DNA of 64,000 nt from Chromatiaceae bacterium. GTDB lineage: Bacteria; Pseudomonadota; Gammaproteobacteria; Chromatiales; Chromatiaceae. Shown piece by piece: positions 52,544-62,580 of the stretch. A model generated the notes under the pieces. It did no database searches. It was not told where the DNA came from and saw only the letters and a program-made list of their open reading frames with translations. Both the position numbers and the translations under genes were made by a program. The stretch lies in assembly GCA_024235315.1 (NCBI GenBank), contig JACKMP010000004.1:124001-188000 (forward strand). Reading direction: 5' to 3'. Position 1 is the stretch's first letter, and every line of letters starts with the position of its first letter.

Positions 52544-53884
52544 CTATTCGTCGCTTTCCTTGCGATCGATGGCCTGGCGATCCAACTCGCGCAGCTGTGC
52601 CAGCTTGTCGGCAATCTTGATCTCCAGGCCGCGCGCGACCGGGCGGTAGAACTGCAGATCCTGCAACTCGTCTGGCAGATAGGTCTCGCCCGCGGCGAAG
52701 GCCCCCGGCTCGTCGTGCGCATAGCGGTAAGCCTTGCCATAACCAAGTTCTTTCATCAGCCGGGTGGGCGCGTTGCGCAGGTGCACCGGCACTTCGAGCG
52801 AGCCGGAATCGCGCGCGCTGGCCATGGCCAGGTTGAAGGCGGTGTAGACGGCGTTGCTCTTGGGTGCGCAGGCGAGATAGGCAACTGCCTGGGCGATCGC
52901 CAGTTCGCCCTCCGGGCTGCCGAGGCGCTCCTGGACCTGCCAGGCATTGAGCGCAATCTCCAGCCCTCGCGGATCGGCGTTGCCGATGTCTTCGGACGCC
53001 ATACGCACCACGCGACGCGCCACATACAGCGGATCACAGCCACCGTCCAACATCCGGCACAGCCAGTACAGTGCCCCGTCCGGCGACGAGCCCCGCACCG
53101 ATTTATGCAGTGCCGAGATCTGATCGTAAAAAGCCTCGCCGCCCTTGTCGAAGCGCCGCACCTGCCCTGCGGCCACTTCCCTGATCACAGCATCGGAGAT
53201 CACATCAGACTCCGCCAGATCGGCGGCGATCTCCAGCAGGTTGAGCGCCCGCCTGGCATCGCCGTCGGCCGCATCTGCCAGCAGGTCCAGTGCCTCATCG
53301 CTGACTTCGAGCTGGCGTTCACCCAGGCCGTGCTCCCGGTCCGACAGCGCACGCTGCAGCAGCGTCTTGAGTGCGTCTGCCGGGAGCGACTTCAGAACAT
53401 ATACCCGCGCCCTGGACAACAACGCGTTGTTGAGCTCGAACGAGGGGTTTTCGGTGGTGGCACCGACAAACAACAGCGTGCCATCCTCGACGTGCGGCAG
53501 AAAGGCGTCCTGCTGGCTCTTGTTGAAGCGATGCACCTCGTCGATGAACAGCACGGTACCGCGTCCACTCTGGGCACGCGTGTGGCGCGCCTTGTCGACC
53601 GCCGCACGGATGTCCTTGACGCCACCCAACACCGCCGACATCGTCTCGAACGCATAGCCCGAGCCTCCGGCCAGCAGCCGCGCCAGCGTGGTCTTACCGG
53701 TGCCGGGCGGCCCCCAGAAGATCATCGAATGCAGGCGACCACTCTCGATCGCGCGGCGCAGCGGCTTACCCTCGCCCAGCAGGTGATCCTGTCCGATATA
53801 GCCGCCCAAGCTGGATGGGCGCACGCGATCGGCCAGCGGGCGTGCACCCGGATCGTCGCCGTCGAACAGGTCATCGTTTTTCAT
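52544..53884 (-). CDS. rarA: Replication-associated recombination protein A (MgsA)
   Basis: AAA+ ATPase acting at stalled replication forks, with clamp-loader-like domains. About 446 residues: Walker A GPPGTGKTTLARLL, Walker B VLFIDEVHRFNK, sensor 1 GATTENPSFELN, and the C-terminal tetramerisation region (RMLDGGCDPLYVARR). An ATG at 53893 is an alternative start. Gene order lolA-rarA-serS is as in E. coli. Confidence 0.95.
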   Translation of the reverse strand: MKNDDLFDGDDPGARPLADRVRPSSLGGYIGQDHLLGEGKPLRRAIESGRLHSMIFWGPPGTGKTTLARLLAGGSGYAFETMSAVLGGVKDIRAAVDKARHTRAQSGRGTVLFIDEVHRFNKSQQDAFLPHVEDGTLLFVGATTENPSFELNNALLSRARVYVLKSLPADALKTLLQRALSDREHGLGERQLEVSDEALDLLADAADGDARRALNLLEIAADLAESDVISDAVIREVAAGQVRRFDKGGEAFYDQISALHKSVRGSSPDGALYWLCRMLDGGCDPLYVARRVVRMASEDIGNADPRGLEIALNAWQVQERLGSPEGELAIAQAVAYLACAPKSNAVYTAFNLAMASARDSGSLEVPVHLRNAPTRLMKELGYGKAYRYAHDEPGAFAAGETYLPDELQDLQFYRPVARGLEIKIADKLAQLRELDRQAIDRKESDE

Positions 53885-53956
53885 GGACCGCATTGTATCC
53901 GGCTACGCTGGATCTATAGGCACCGGGGATGGGGCGACACGTCAACTGTGCCCAAA

Positions 53957-54580
53957 TCAGTCGCCCTGCAACACGTCCCAGTCGTCTTTGCCCTCGTACA
54001 CGAACAGAACCGGGTCGATAGGAACATTGCGCTGGATATCGAAAAACCGGAAGCGTGAGATCTGGCCAAACTTGTCGCTCAGTTCCATGTGCCGCAGTTC
54101 AGGGCCGACGAATGCCAGCAGGACACGGACCAGATCGCTTTCCGGATCGCGCGGGATCAGTTCCAGCCACTGCATACCCAGCCGCTCACCCACCTCGATG
54201 ATCTCGAAGTCCTTGTCGACCGACTGCTCGGTGGTGAGAAAGGCCGCAGGCGTACCCTTGAGCGCCCAGCGCTGATAGTGCTGCGTGACCTGCTTGAGTT
54301 CTTCCTCGATGATCCACACGTCGCGGCCGTCGGCGAGAATCACCTGCTTGCGCGGTGCCACATAGTCCCAGCGAAACTTGCCGGGACGCTGCAGCACGAA
54401 AAGTCCATGCATCAGACCGGTGGTCGCGTTCTCGGAATCGAGCGCCGACTGCTCGAACTTGGCCTGCAGCGTGGTCAGTCCATCGAGGAAGTCGTCCAGG
54501 GCCTGGCGCCCGGCGCCGGCCACGGCGAACGACTGGGCGACCAACAGGCAGGCAGCGAACAGCAGTCTGGACAAAATCAA
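53957..54580 (-). CDS. lolA: Outer-membrane lipoprotein carrier LolA
   Basis: Periplasmic chaperone that takes lipoproteins from LolCDE to LolB. 207 residues with a signal peptide (LLFAACLLVAQSFAVAGA) and the LolA core: FEQSALD, GLFVLQRPGKFRWDY and IWIIEEELKQVT-like strands. It overlaps ftsK by 4 bp, the conserved pair. Confidence 0.95.
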   Translation of the reverse strand: MILSRLLFAACLLVAQSFAVAGAGRQALDDFLDGLTTLQAKFEQSALDSENATTGLMHGLFVLQRPGKFRWDYVAPRKQVILADGRDVWIIEEELKQVTQHYQRWALKGTPAAFLTTEQSVDKDFEIIEVGERLGMQWLELIPRDPESDLVRVLLAFVGPELRHMELSDKFGQISRFRFFDIQRNVPIDPVLFVYEGKDDWDVLQGD

Positions 54581-56847
54581 TCCTTCACGGGTGGCGGGGC
54601 CAGCACTTCGCGGTTGCCGCGCTCATCGGCGGCAGTGACGATACCGATACGCTCCATTTCCTCGACCAGCCGCGCGGCCCTGTTGTAACCGATCTTCAGG
54701 CGGCGTTGCACACCCGAGACCGAGGCCCGGCGCGATTCGGTAACGATATTCACCGCCTCGTCGAACAGCGGATCCTGGTCTTCCAGTTCGACGCCGGACG
54801 CCTCGGCAGATAGACCCGGGATCGCCTCGGTTGGTTCCTGCAGGATCTCGTCGACGTAGTTGGGCTTGCCGCTCTGCTTCAGGTGACTGACCACGCGATG
54901 CACCTCGTGATCGTCGACGAAGGCACCGTGGATGCGCTGAGGAATGCTGGTGCCGGCAGGCAGATAAAGCATATCGCCGTGCCCGAGCAGCGACTCGGCA
55001 CCCATCTGGTCAAGGATGGTGCGTGAATCGACGCGCGACGACACCTGGAAGGCGATCCGGGTCGGTATGTTGGCCTTGATCAGACCGGTGATCACATCCA
55101 CCGAAGGCCGCTGCGTCGCCAGCAGCAGGTGGACGCCGGCGGCACGTGCCTTCTGTGCCAGCCGGGCGATCAGCTCTTCGACCTTCTTGCCGACCACCAT
55201 CATCATGTCGGCAAACTCGTCGATCACGACGACGATGTAGGGGATGGTCTTCAGGTCGGGGATCTCCGGCAGATCGCCGGTGATCGGATCGGGCTCGCGC
55301 TTGAACAACGGATCCTTGATCGGCTCGCCCGCCTTGGCGGCGTCCTTCACCTTTTTGTTGAAACCGGCAATATTGCGCACACCCAGTGCCGCCATCAGCC
55401 GATAGCGCCGCTCCATCTCGGCAACACACCAGCGCAGCGCGTTGGCCGCCTCTTTCATGTCGGTGACCACCGGGGTCAACAGGTGCGGGATGCCCTCGTA
55501 GACCGACAGTTCCAGCATCTTCGGGTCAATCATGATCAGGCGGATCTCTTCCGCCGTGGCCTTGTACACCAGGCTCAGGATCATCGCGTTGACGGCCACA
55601 GACTTGCCGGAGCCGGTCGTCCCCGCGATCAGCGCGTGCGGCATCTTGGCGAGGTCCGCGACGACCGGCTCCCCGACGATGTCCTTGCCCAGCGCCAGGG
55701 TCAGCGGCGATCTTGATCGGTCGTAGGGCTCGGAGCGCAGGGTCTCGCTGAGGTGCACCATCTCGCGGTATTCGTTGGGGATCTCCAGGCCTATCACTGT
55801 CTTGCCCGGGATGACCTCGACCACGCGCACCGACACCACGGACAGGGCGCGAGCAAGGTCCTTCGACAGGTTGGTCACCTTGCTGGCCTTGGTGCCAGGA
55901 GCCAGCTGCAGTTCGAACAATGTGACCACGGGCCCGGGATGTACCGCCGTGACCTCGGCCGAGACGCCAAAATCCGCGAGCTTGCGCTCGACCTGTCCCG
56001 ACAGCGCCTGCAGCGCCTCGGTCGACAGGCCCTTGCCACTCTTCTGCGGCGGGTCGAGCAGGCCGAGCGGCGGCAGCTCGGTATTGGGCTCCGGCTCGAG
56101 CAGGGTCATCTGCCGCTCTTTCTCGACCCGCACGCTGGTGCGGATCTCCGGCTCTTTCTTTTCAATCACGGGTGGCGGCTTGTCGCGCTTGCGCTGCTTC
56201 TCCTTCTTCACCACCTCCTGGCGTTCCTGCTTCATCCGGCTGGCCTGCCGCTTCTCAGCGAGATTCCCCACCAGGCCGACGCCCTGGCGCCATACGTTGA
56301 GCAGGAAGCCGCCGACACCGTCCATCACCGCCAGCCAGGACACACCGGCAAACAAGGTGATACCGATCAGCAACAGGGTCAGCAGCAGCAGGATCGCCCC
56401 GGCCTCGTTCAGCACCGCGGTGCCCGAGCTGCTGATCAGATCGCCGGTAATGCCACCCGGGCCCTCCGGCAGCGAGTCGACTCCGCCCATCCGCAACGAT
56501 GCGAGCGCTGTGGCACTGAGCACGGTGAGCACGAAGCCGATCCAGCGTGCAATACGCAGATACACGCTGTGCTGCTGGTCGTCGCGTTCGCGAAACATCA
56601 GCCAGCCGCCCCAGGCAATCATCAGCGGGAATACGTACGCGACCTTGCCGAACAGCATGAACAGCACGCTGGCCGCCCAGGCGCCCGCCACACCGCCGGC
56701 GTTGTCGGCGTGCTGCTTGGCACTCTCGAACACCCAGCTCGGGTCGTCCGGCGAATAGGAAAACAGCGCCATCAGGAAATAGGCACCGATCGCCAGCAAC
56801 AGCAGGAATCCACCTTCCTTGAGGCGCTTGCTCAGCGAGGCATGCAT
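54577..56847 (-). CDS. ftsK: DNA translocase FtsK
   Basis: Septal DNA pump that clears chromosomes and activates XerCD at dif. 756 residues: about four N-terminal membrane helices (to residue 180), a short charged linker (KKEKQRKRDKPPPV), RecA-like motor with Walker A GTTGSGKSVAVN and LLMIDPKMLELS-type segment, Walker B VVVIDEFADMMM, and the C-terminal gamma winged helix (SRRASVSGVQRRLKIGYNRAARLVEEME) that reads KOPS. Much shorter linker than E. coli FtsK. Confidence 0.95.
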   Translation of the reverse strand: MHASLSKRLKEGGFLLLLAIGAYFLMALFSYSPDDPSWVFESAKQHADNAGGVAGAWAASVLFMLFGKVAYVFPLMIAWGGWLMFRERDDQQHSVYLRIARWIGFVLTVLSATALASLRMGGVDSLPEGPGGITGDLISSSGTAVLNEAGAILLLLTLLLIGITLFAGVSWLAVMDGVGGFLLNVWRQGVGLVGNLAEKRQASRMKQERQEVVKKEKQRKRDKPPPVIEKKEPEIRTSVRVEKERQMTLLEPEPNTELPPLGLLDPPQKSGKGLSTEALQALSGQVERKLADFGVSAEVTAVHPGPVVTLFELQLAPGTKASKVTNLSKDLARALSVVSVRVVEVIPGKTVIGLEIPNEYREMVHLSETLRSEPYDRSRSPLTLALGKDIVGEPVVADLAKMPHALIAGTTGSGKSVAVNAMILSLVYKATAEEIRLIMIDPKMLELSVYEGIPHLLTPVVTDMKEAANALRWCVAEMERRYRLMAALGVRNIAGFNKKVKDAAKAGEPIKDPLFKREPDPITGDLPEIPDLKTIPYIVVVIDEFADMMMVVGKKVEELIARLAQKARAAGVHLLLATQRPSVDVITGLIKANIPTRIAFQVSSRVDSRTILDQMGAESLLGHGDMLYLPAGTSIPQRIHGAFVDDHEVHRVVSHLKQSGKPNYVDEILQEPTEAIPGLSAEASGVELEDQDPLFDEAVNIVTESRRASVSGVQRRLKIGYNRAARLVEEMERIGIVTAADERGNREVLAPPPVKD

Positions 56848-56942
56848 CTCGAAATCACCAAATAAACAATATGAAACAGCAATTTATACAGTTTTCTAAA
56901 GGTAACTTGCGAATTATTGCACAGGCCGGGGCCAAGAGACAG

Positions 56943-58004
56943 TCATCCGCGCAGCGCAGGATGGACGATAGCGCCCTTCTCGACGTTGATAGCGCCCGCC
57001 AGACGCACGTCGGCGCGCCAGTCCGGATCCAGCAGTGTGAGCAGGTACGGCAGCATCGCGGCAGTGAGCGCCTGGGTGGCACTGCGCGGCACTGCACCTG
57101 GCATATTGGTGACGCAGAAATGCTGAACGCCTTCATCCACATAGGTCGGTGCGTCGTAGGTCGTCGGCCGTGTGGTCTCGATGCACCCGCCCTGGTCGAC
57201 CGCGATATCGGCAATCACGCTTCCGGGCTGCATCTGCGCCACCTGGGCGCGCGACACCAGGCGCGGCGTGGCAGCGCCCGGCAACAGCACTGCACCGATC
57301 AGCAGATCGGCACCGATGACCGCCTCCGCCATCACCGTATCCGTCGGCACCAGCGCCGTGATGTTGGGTGCAATGCGGTACATGCGTTCGAGTTGCCGCG
57401 GGTTCCTGTCGAATACCGTGACATTGGCGCCCAATGCCGCCGCGGCGCGCACTGCCGCACCGCCTGCGCTGCCCGCGCCCAGCACCACCACGTTGCCGCG
57501 CCCGACACTGGGCAGGCCGCCGAGCAGGATTCCCTTTCCACCCTGCGGGGTATGCAGCAGGTGGGCACCCACCTGGACCGCAATGCGACCGGCAATCTCA
57601 CTCATCGGCACCAGGATCGGCAGGCGCCCCTCGTCCATCACCGTCTCGAAAGCGATCGCGGTCAGGCCGATCCCGCACAGGCGGCGCGTGAGTTCCGGGT
57701 TGGCCGCCAGGTGCAGATAACAGAACAGCAGGTGTTCACGCCTCAGGCGATCGATTTCCTCGCCCACCGGCTCTTTCACCTTCACCACCAGCTGTGCCCA
57801 TTCGTACAGTGTATCGGCGTCCGGCAGGACCTGTGTCCCGACTGCGAGGTACGCGTCGTCCGGGTAGCCGCTGGCGTCACCGGCGCCCTGCTGCACCGCC
57901 ACGTGGGCACCACGCCGCATCAGTTCGGCCGCTGCCGGCGGTGTCAAGCCAACCCGGCCCTCCAGGGGTTTGATTTCCTTTGGTACGCCCACCTTCAAAT
58001 GCAT
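56943..58004 (-). CDS. ald: Alanine dehydrogenase
   Basis: NAD-dependent enzyme interconverting L-alanine and pyruvate plus ammonia. 353 residues: VGVPKEIKPLEGRVGLTP at the N-terminus, substrate-site Lys in VVKVKEP and His in LHLAANPEL, a Rossmann loop VLGAGSAGGAAVR, DIAVDQGGCIETT, and the family signature NMPGAVPRSATQAL. Slightly short of the usual 370 residues. Divergent from trxB. Confidence 0.93.
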   Translation of the reverse strand: MHLKVGVPKEIKPLEGRVGLTPPAAAELMRRGAHVAVQQGAGDASGYPDDAYLAVGTQVLPDADTLYEWAQLVVKVKEPVGEEIDRLRREHLLFCYLHLAANPELTRRLCGIGLTAIAFETVMDEGRLPILVPMSEIAGRIAVQVGAHLLHTPQGGKGILLGGLPSVGRGNVVVLGAGSAGGAAVRAAAALGANVTVFDRNPRQLERMYRIAPNITALVPTDTVMAEAVIGADLLIGAVLLPGAATPRLVSRAQVAQMQPGSVIADIAVDQGGCIETTRPTTYDAPTYVDEGVQHFCVTNMPGAVPRSATQALTAAMLPYLLTLLDPDWRADVRLAGAINVEKGAIVHPALRG

Positions 58005-58118
58005 TGTTTTACCTCCGCACGCGCTTCCTTATAGTATTGCCCGCCCAAGCCCTTCGCCATCCCGTCACCCATCCGAGGGCAAACGCGGCGAAGCAGAAAT
58101 TGACAGGAGTATTTCCGC

Positions 58119-59084
58119 ATGAGCGATACCAAGCATTGCCGACTGCTGATTCTGGGTTCCGGTCCAGCCGGCTATTCCGCAGCAGTCTACGCCGCCCGCG
58201 CCAACCTGAATCCGGTACTGATCACCGGCATGGAACAGGGCGGTCAGCTCATGACCACCACCGACGTGGACAACTGGCCCGGAGACAACGATGGCGTCCA
58301 GGGACCGGACCTGATGACACGGATGCAGAAGCACGCCGAGCGCTTCGAGACCGAAATGGTGTTCGACTACATCTCCGAGGTCGATCTGGGCAAGCGCCCG
58401 TTCCGCCTCAAGGGCGACAGTCAGCACTATACCTGTGATGCCCTGATCATCGCGACCGGCGCCTCGGCGCAGTATCTCGGCCTGCCGTCCGAAGAGGCGT
58501 TCAAGGGTAAAGGCGTATCGGCCTGCGCAACCTGTGACGGTTTCTTCTACCGCAACCAGAAAGTGGCTGTCATCGGGGGCGGCAACACTGCCGTCGAGGA
58601 GGCACTGTACCTGTCGAACATTGCCTCGGAGGTGACGCTGGTGCATCGTCGCGACAGCCTGCGCTCTGAGAAAATCCTGCAGACGCAGCTGTTTGAGAAA
58701 GCCAAGAACGGCAACGTGAAGATCGAATGGAACCACGTGCTGGACGAGGTGCTCGGCGACAACAGCGGCGTGACCGGGATGCGCATCAAGAGCACCAAGG
58801 ACGGCAGCACCAGGGACATCGATATCCATGGCCTGTTCATCGCGATCGGCCACAAGCCCAATACCGACATCTTCCAGGGACAACTGGACATGGCCGGGGG
58901 GTACATCAAGGTGAAGAGCGGCACCGAAGGGAATGCGACAGCGACCTCGGTGGCCGGTGTGTTTGCCGCCGGCGACGTCATGGATCACGTGTACCGTCAG
59001 GCGATCACCTCGGCCGGCACCGGGTGTATGGCGGCGCTGGATGCCGAGAAGTACCTCGACGCATTGGAGCAGAAAAAGGGCTGA
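58119..59084 (+). CDS. trxB: Thioredoxin reductase
   Basis: FAD/NADPH flavoenzyme that reduces thioredoxin. 321 residues: FAD loop GSGPAGYSAAVYAAR, redox pair Cys136-Cys139 (ACATCDG), NADPH loop GGGNTAVEEALY, and the FAD end motif GVFAAGDVMD. A good Shine-Dalgarno (AGGAG) lies before the ATG. In E. coli trxB is also near ftsK and infA. Confidence 0.96.
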   Translation: MSDTKHCRLLILGSGPAGYSAAVYAARANLNPVLITGMEQGGQLMTTTDVDNWPGDNDGVQGPDLMTRMQKHAERFETEMVFDYISEVDLGKRPFRLKGDSQHYTCDALIIATGASAQYLGLPSEEAFKGKGVSACATCDGFFYRNQKVAVIGGGNTAVEEALYLSNIASEVTLVHRRDSLRSEKILQTQLFEKAKNGNVKIEWNHVLDEVLGDNSGVTGMRIKSTKDGSTRDIDIHGLFIAIGHKPNTDIFQGQLDMAGGYIKVKSGTEGNATATSVAGVFAAGDVMDHVYRQAITSAGTGCMAALDAEKYLDALEQKKG

Positions 59085-59100
59085 CCGGCCCGGCCGGCGG

Positions 59101-59122
59101 GCGCGCCCGGTACCGGGCGCGC
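59101..59122. other. Perfect 22-bp GC-only-rich palindrome
   Basis: A self-complementary 22-bp sequence (arms GCGCGCCCGGT / ACCGGGCGCGC) lies between the convergent trxB and YcgR-like genes. It could act as a bidirectional terminator hairpin, but there is no T-tract on either side. Confidence 0.6.
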
Positions 59123-59150
59123 TGCACTGTCATGTTTCCGGGGAGAATGC

Positions 59151-59846
59151 TCAGCCACGTTGCGAGCGCAATGCGCTCTGAAGGACCTTGTTGGTCACCC
59201 AGGCGTGCAGCAGCACCTGCTGATAGCGGCTCAGGGTTCGGAACTGGACACCGGTGTAGACCACGGTCTTCTCGCCTTCCACTCCTGTCTCCACACGCTC
59301 GTTGACGTTGCGGATGTCGCCCAGCAGGCCAAGCTCCTCTGCAGCCCCGCTGATCATCAGTTCGAACCTGATGTGCAGTATCTCTGCCGCCTCGCCGAGG
59401 TGCCGGTCGCTGGCGATCTTCGCCCCACTTTCGCTGAGATCGACGATGCTCGCGGCATGGAAGTTCTGCTCCTCGTTGGCCTCGACGGTATTGCGCACCA
59501 TCGCGCCGATGTCGGCCGATACGCGTGACGCATTGCGCACCACGATCTGCTCGAATTGACTCGGGTACTCGAGGTGCATATGCGGGTAAGGCTTCATCGT
59601 CGTGTACAGGATCTGGGCGACGAACCCGAGAACCCGCTCACCCTTGAGGACACGCACGTTGAACCGCTGACCCTCGCGCACGATCTGCACCTTGCCGTCC
59701 AATGTCGGCGTGGTGACCACCAGGCTGGCACCGGGCAGGGATCCGATCAGTCGGACCGAAAAGCGCGGCGCATTTTCCGGCACGGTCGCCTGGATCTGCA
59801 GTACAGAACCGGAAGTCAGATTCAGAAGATCGGATTGATTGTTCAC
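59151..59846 (-). CDS. YcgR-like PilZ-domain flagellar brake protein
   Basis: Predicted c-di-GMP receptor. 231 residues: N-terminal YcgR-type domain (residues 1-105; PGASLVVTTPTLDG, GQRFNVRVLKG), then a PilZ domain with the RxxxR motif (RNASR) and the DxSxxG motif (DLSESG), both needed for c-di-GMP binding. YcgR proteins slow the flagellar motor; no flagellar genes are near. Divergent from the GNAT-aat operon. Confidence 0.85.
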   Translation of the reverse strand: MNNQSDLLNLTSGSVLQIQATVPENAPRFSVRLIGSLPGASLVVTTPTLDGKVQIVREGQRFNVRVLKGERVLGFVAQILYTTMKPYPHMHLEYPSQFEQIVVRNASRVSADIGAMVRNTVEANEEQNFHAASIVDLSESGAKIASDRHLGEAAEILHIRFELMISGAAEELGLLGDIRNVNERVETGVEGEKTVVYTGVQFRTLSRYQQVLLHAWVTNKVLQSALRSQRG

Positions 59847-59934
59847 GACGGCTGTATCGGACGGCGAAAGAAATTCTTTATCCCACCAGATCGAAACGTT
59901 GACCGCGGCAGGTCATGATCATACGGTTTCGCCC

Positions 59935-61110
59935 ATGACGCCCCCCAACAGCAAGACGGCCGGCACTCCAACGCTGCGAATCATCGAGCGTATCGCCGAT
60001 ATCGACGGCGCTGCCTGGAACGCGCTCGGCGCGGGCCCTTTTCCCTTCCTGCGCCACGAGTTCCTGAGTGCACTGGAGGAGGAAGGTTGCCTGGGCGAGC
60101 ATTTTGGCTGGCTGCCGCGACACCTGACGTTGTGGGACGCGCAACACCGACTCGTCGCCGCTGCGCCGCTGTACCTGAAATTCAACTCGTATGGCGAATT
60201 CGTGTTCGATTGGGCATGGGCCGATGCATATGCGCGCAACGGCATGCGCTATTACCCGAAACTGGTCAGCGCCTCACCGTATACACCTGCAACCGGCCCA
60301 AAGCTGCTGGTGGCGGCGGACGCCCCGGCGCAGTCCAGCCGATTGCTGCTCGCCGCTGCGCAGGAGTTGGCCAGACAGGCAAAAGCGTCTTCGCTGCACT
60401 GGTTGTTCACCACCGCCGCCGAGACCCAGCTGCTCGAGCAGGCCGGACTGGCAAGACGGGTCGGTTGCCAATTTCACTGGAAAAACCGCCGCTACGCCGA
60501 CTTCGATACCTTTCTTGCCACCCTGAGTTCGGCCAAACGCAAGAACATCCGCAAGGAGCGCCGCCGTGTGGCCGAGGCCGGGATCGTGTTTCGCCAGCTC
60601 GACGGGCATGGTGCAGACCATGACGACTGGGAGACCTTCCATCAACTCTACGAATCGACCTTCCATCGCCACGGCGGCACACCGACGCTGTCGTTGGGAT
60701 TTTTCGAGTCGATCGCCCGCAGTATGCCGGAGTGCGTGCTGTTGATACTCGCCGAGCATGCATCGCGACCGGTGGCGGCAGCCTTTTGCCTGGTCAGCGA
60801 CGATACGCTGTACGGACGACACTGGGGCTGCAGTGCACATTTTGACAATCTGCACTTCGAAGCCTGCTACTACCAGGGGCTCGACTACTGCATCCGTCAC
60901 GGCCTGGCGCGCTTCGAGCCGGGTGCCCAGGGCGAGCACAAGGTGGCACGTGGCTTTTTGCCAACCGAGACCTATTCCGCGCACTGGCTGGCGGACACAA
61001 GATTTCACGAGGCGATTGCCAGGCACCTCGACCACGAGCGCGCAGGCATGCGCGATTACCTGGCGGAGATGCAATCCCACAGCCCCTACCGGGCCGACAG
61101 CACGCCATGA
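59935..61110 (+). CDS. GNAT-fold protein (DUF482/COG3146 type)
   Basis: Predicted acyl- or aminoacyltransferase of the FemAB/GNAT-related DUF482 group, 391 residues. Features: PFLRHEFLSALEE, FVFDWAWADAY, YYPKLVSASPYTPATGPKLL, CQFHWKNRRYADFDTFLATLSSAKRKNIRKERR and GAQGEHKVARGFLP, which are hallmarks of the family. The ATG at 59935 is used; the frame is open further upstream. It overlaps aat by 4 bp. Substrate unknown. Confidence 0.88.
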   Translation: MTPPNSKTAGTPTLRIIERIADIDGAAWNALGAGPFPFLRHEFLSALEEEGCLGEHFGWLPRHLTLWDAQHRLVAAAPLYLKFNSYGEFVFDWAWADAYARNGMRYYPKLVSASPYTPATGPKLLVAADAPAQSSRLLLAAAQELARQAKASSLHWLFTTAAETQLLEQAGLARRVGCQFHWKNRRYADFDTFLATLSSAKRKNIRKERRRVAEAGIVFRQLDGHGADHDDWETFHQLYESTFHRHGGTPTLSLGFFESIARSMPECVLLILAEHASRPVAAAFCLVSDDTLYGRHWGCSAHFDNLHFEACYYQGLDYCIRHGLARFEPGAQGEHKVARGFLPTETYSAHWLADTRFHEAIARHLDHERAGMRDYLAEMQSHSPYRADSTP

Positions 61111-61829
61111 TCTTCGATCTCGACGGCACGCCGCCCGATATCGGTTTTCCGGATCCGGGCCTGGCCGAGTCCGAGCCCAACGGTCTGCTTGCAGTCGGCG
61201 GAGACCTCTCGGAGACACGGGTCCTGAACGCCTACCGCCGCGGCATCTTTCCCTGGTACAGCGCCGGCCAACCTATCCTCTGGTGGAGTCCGGCGCCACG
61301 CATGGTGCTCTATCCCGGCGCGCTGCACGTCTCTCGCTCGCTGCGCCGCTCGCTGCGCCGGCGCGCCTACCAGGTCAGCGTCAACCAGTCGTTCGAGGCC
61401 GTCATCCGGGCGTGTGCGGCACCACGCGGGAGCCAGTCGGGCACCTGGCTGGTCACAGCCATGATCGAGTCGTACCTGTCACTGCACCGTGCCGGGCACG
61501 CACATTCAATCGAGGTCTGGCACGGCAACGACCTGGTTGGCGGACTCTATGGCATCCAGCTCGGCCAGATGTTTTTCGGCGAGTCGATGTTCAGTCTCGC
61601 CAGTGACGCCTCGAAGACGGCTCTGGTGCTCCTGAACGAGATCGCCACCACACAGCCGCTGAGACTGATCGACTGCCAGGTCTACACCCATCACCTGGCC
61701 AGCCTCGGGGCACGGGAACTGAGCCGCGAAAGGTTTCAGGACGAGATGACATCCGCGGTGTACGGCTCCGCGCCCGCACTGGCACCACGTCCACGAAGCA
61801 ACGCCGCCGACCTGGGGCAGGCGCGATGA
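61107..61829 (+). CDS. aat: Leucyl/phenylalanyl-tRNA-protein transferase
   Basis: Adds Leu or Phe to N-terminal Lys/Arg, creating N-degrons for ClpS-ClpAP. 240 residues with FPDPGLAESEPNGLLAVGGDLS, YRRGIFPWYS, WWSPAPRMVL and YGIQLGQMFFGESMFS, all family hallmarks. It overlaps the GNAT gene and bpt by 4 bp each, so the three are translationally coupled. Confidence 0.96.
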   Translation: MIFDLDGTPPDIGFPDPGLAESEPNGLLAVGGDLSETRVLNAYRRGIFPWYSAGQPILWWSPAPRMVLYPGALHVSRSLRRSLRRRAYQVSVNQSFEAVIRACAAPRGSQSGTWLVTAMIESYLSLHRAGHAHSIEVWHGNDLVGGLYGIQLGQMFFGESMFSLASDASKTALVLLNEIATTQPLRLIDCQVYTHHLASLGARELSRERFQDEMTSAVYGSAPALAPRPRSNAADLGQAR

Positions 61830-62557
61830 GAAACACAGGTTCAAATATCCCCCTGTACCTGTCGGCGCCCCATCCCTGCAACTATCTGCCGGGACAGACC
61901 AGCAGCACCCTGTTCGTCGACCCCGACGCCCCCATGGACATGGCAACCTATAGCGAACTGCTGCATTACGGCTTTCGCCGTAGCGGCAAACTGGTCTACG
62001 CACCACGCTGCGAGACATGCAGTCAATGCGTGTCGGTCCGTGTGCCGGTTGACGAATTCGTGGCTAGGCGGACCCATCGCCGGGTGCGCGCACTCAATAC
62101 CGATGTCGAAGTCCGCGAGCACCCCGCCGGGTTCAACCCGCGTCATTACGCCCTTTACCAGCGCTATACCCGGGCACGACACCGGGACGGCGGCATGGCA
62201 GACGCCTCGACGGCAGACTATCTCGGATTCCTGCTCGCTCCGTGGTGCAACACGAAACTTCTCGAGTTTTTCGTTGGCGATCAATTGGTTGCAGTCGCAG
62301 TCACTGATCTTCCGAGTGACGGAATGTCGGCTGTCTACACCTTCTTCGAGCCCGGCATGAGCGCGCGCTCACTCGGCACCTTTGCGATCCTCGAACAGAT
62401 CGAACGTACCCGCGCTGCGGGACTCCCCTACCTTTATCTCGGCTACTGGATTCGCGACAGCCGCAAGATGACCTACAAGTCCAGGTTCCGCCCGATCGAG
62501 CTGTGGCGTGACGGCCGCTGGCGACGTTTCGGCCCCGATGACAGGCTGCACGATTAA
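61826..62557 (+). CDS. bpt: Bacterial leucyltransferase Bpt (Ate1-like)
   Basis: Transfers Leu to N-terminal Asp/Glu, extending the N-degron pathway; homologue of eukaryotic arginyltransferase. 243 residues: N-terminal cysteines (HPCNYLPGQ, CETCSQCVSVRVPV), DFxxS-like FRRSGKLVYAP, and the C-terminal GNAT part (YLYLGYWIRDSRKMTYKSRFRPIE). E. coli lacks this gene. It overlaps aat by 4 bp. Confidence 0.94.
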   Translation: MRNTGSNIPLYLSAPHPCNYLPGQTSSTLFVDPDAPMDMATYSELLHYGFRRSGKLVYAPRCETCSQCVSVRVPVDEFVARRTHRRVRALNTDVEVREHPAGFNPRHYALYQRYTRARHRDGGMADASTADYLGFLLAPWCNTKLLEFFVGDQLVAVAVTDLPSDGMSAVYTFFEPGMSARSLGTFAILEQIERTRAAGLPYLYLGYWIRDSRKMTYKSRFRPIELWRDGRWRRFGPDDRLHD

Positions 62558-62580
62558 CACCTGTCGCGATCATTATGCTC

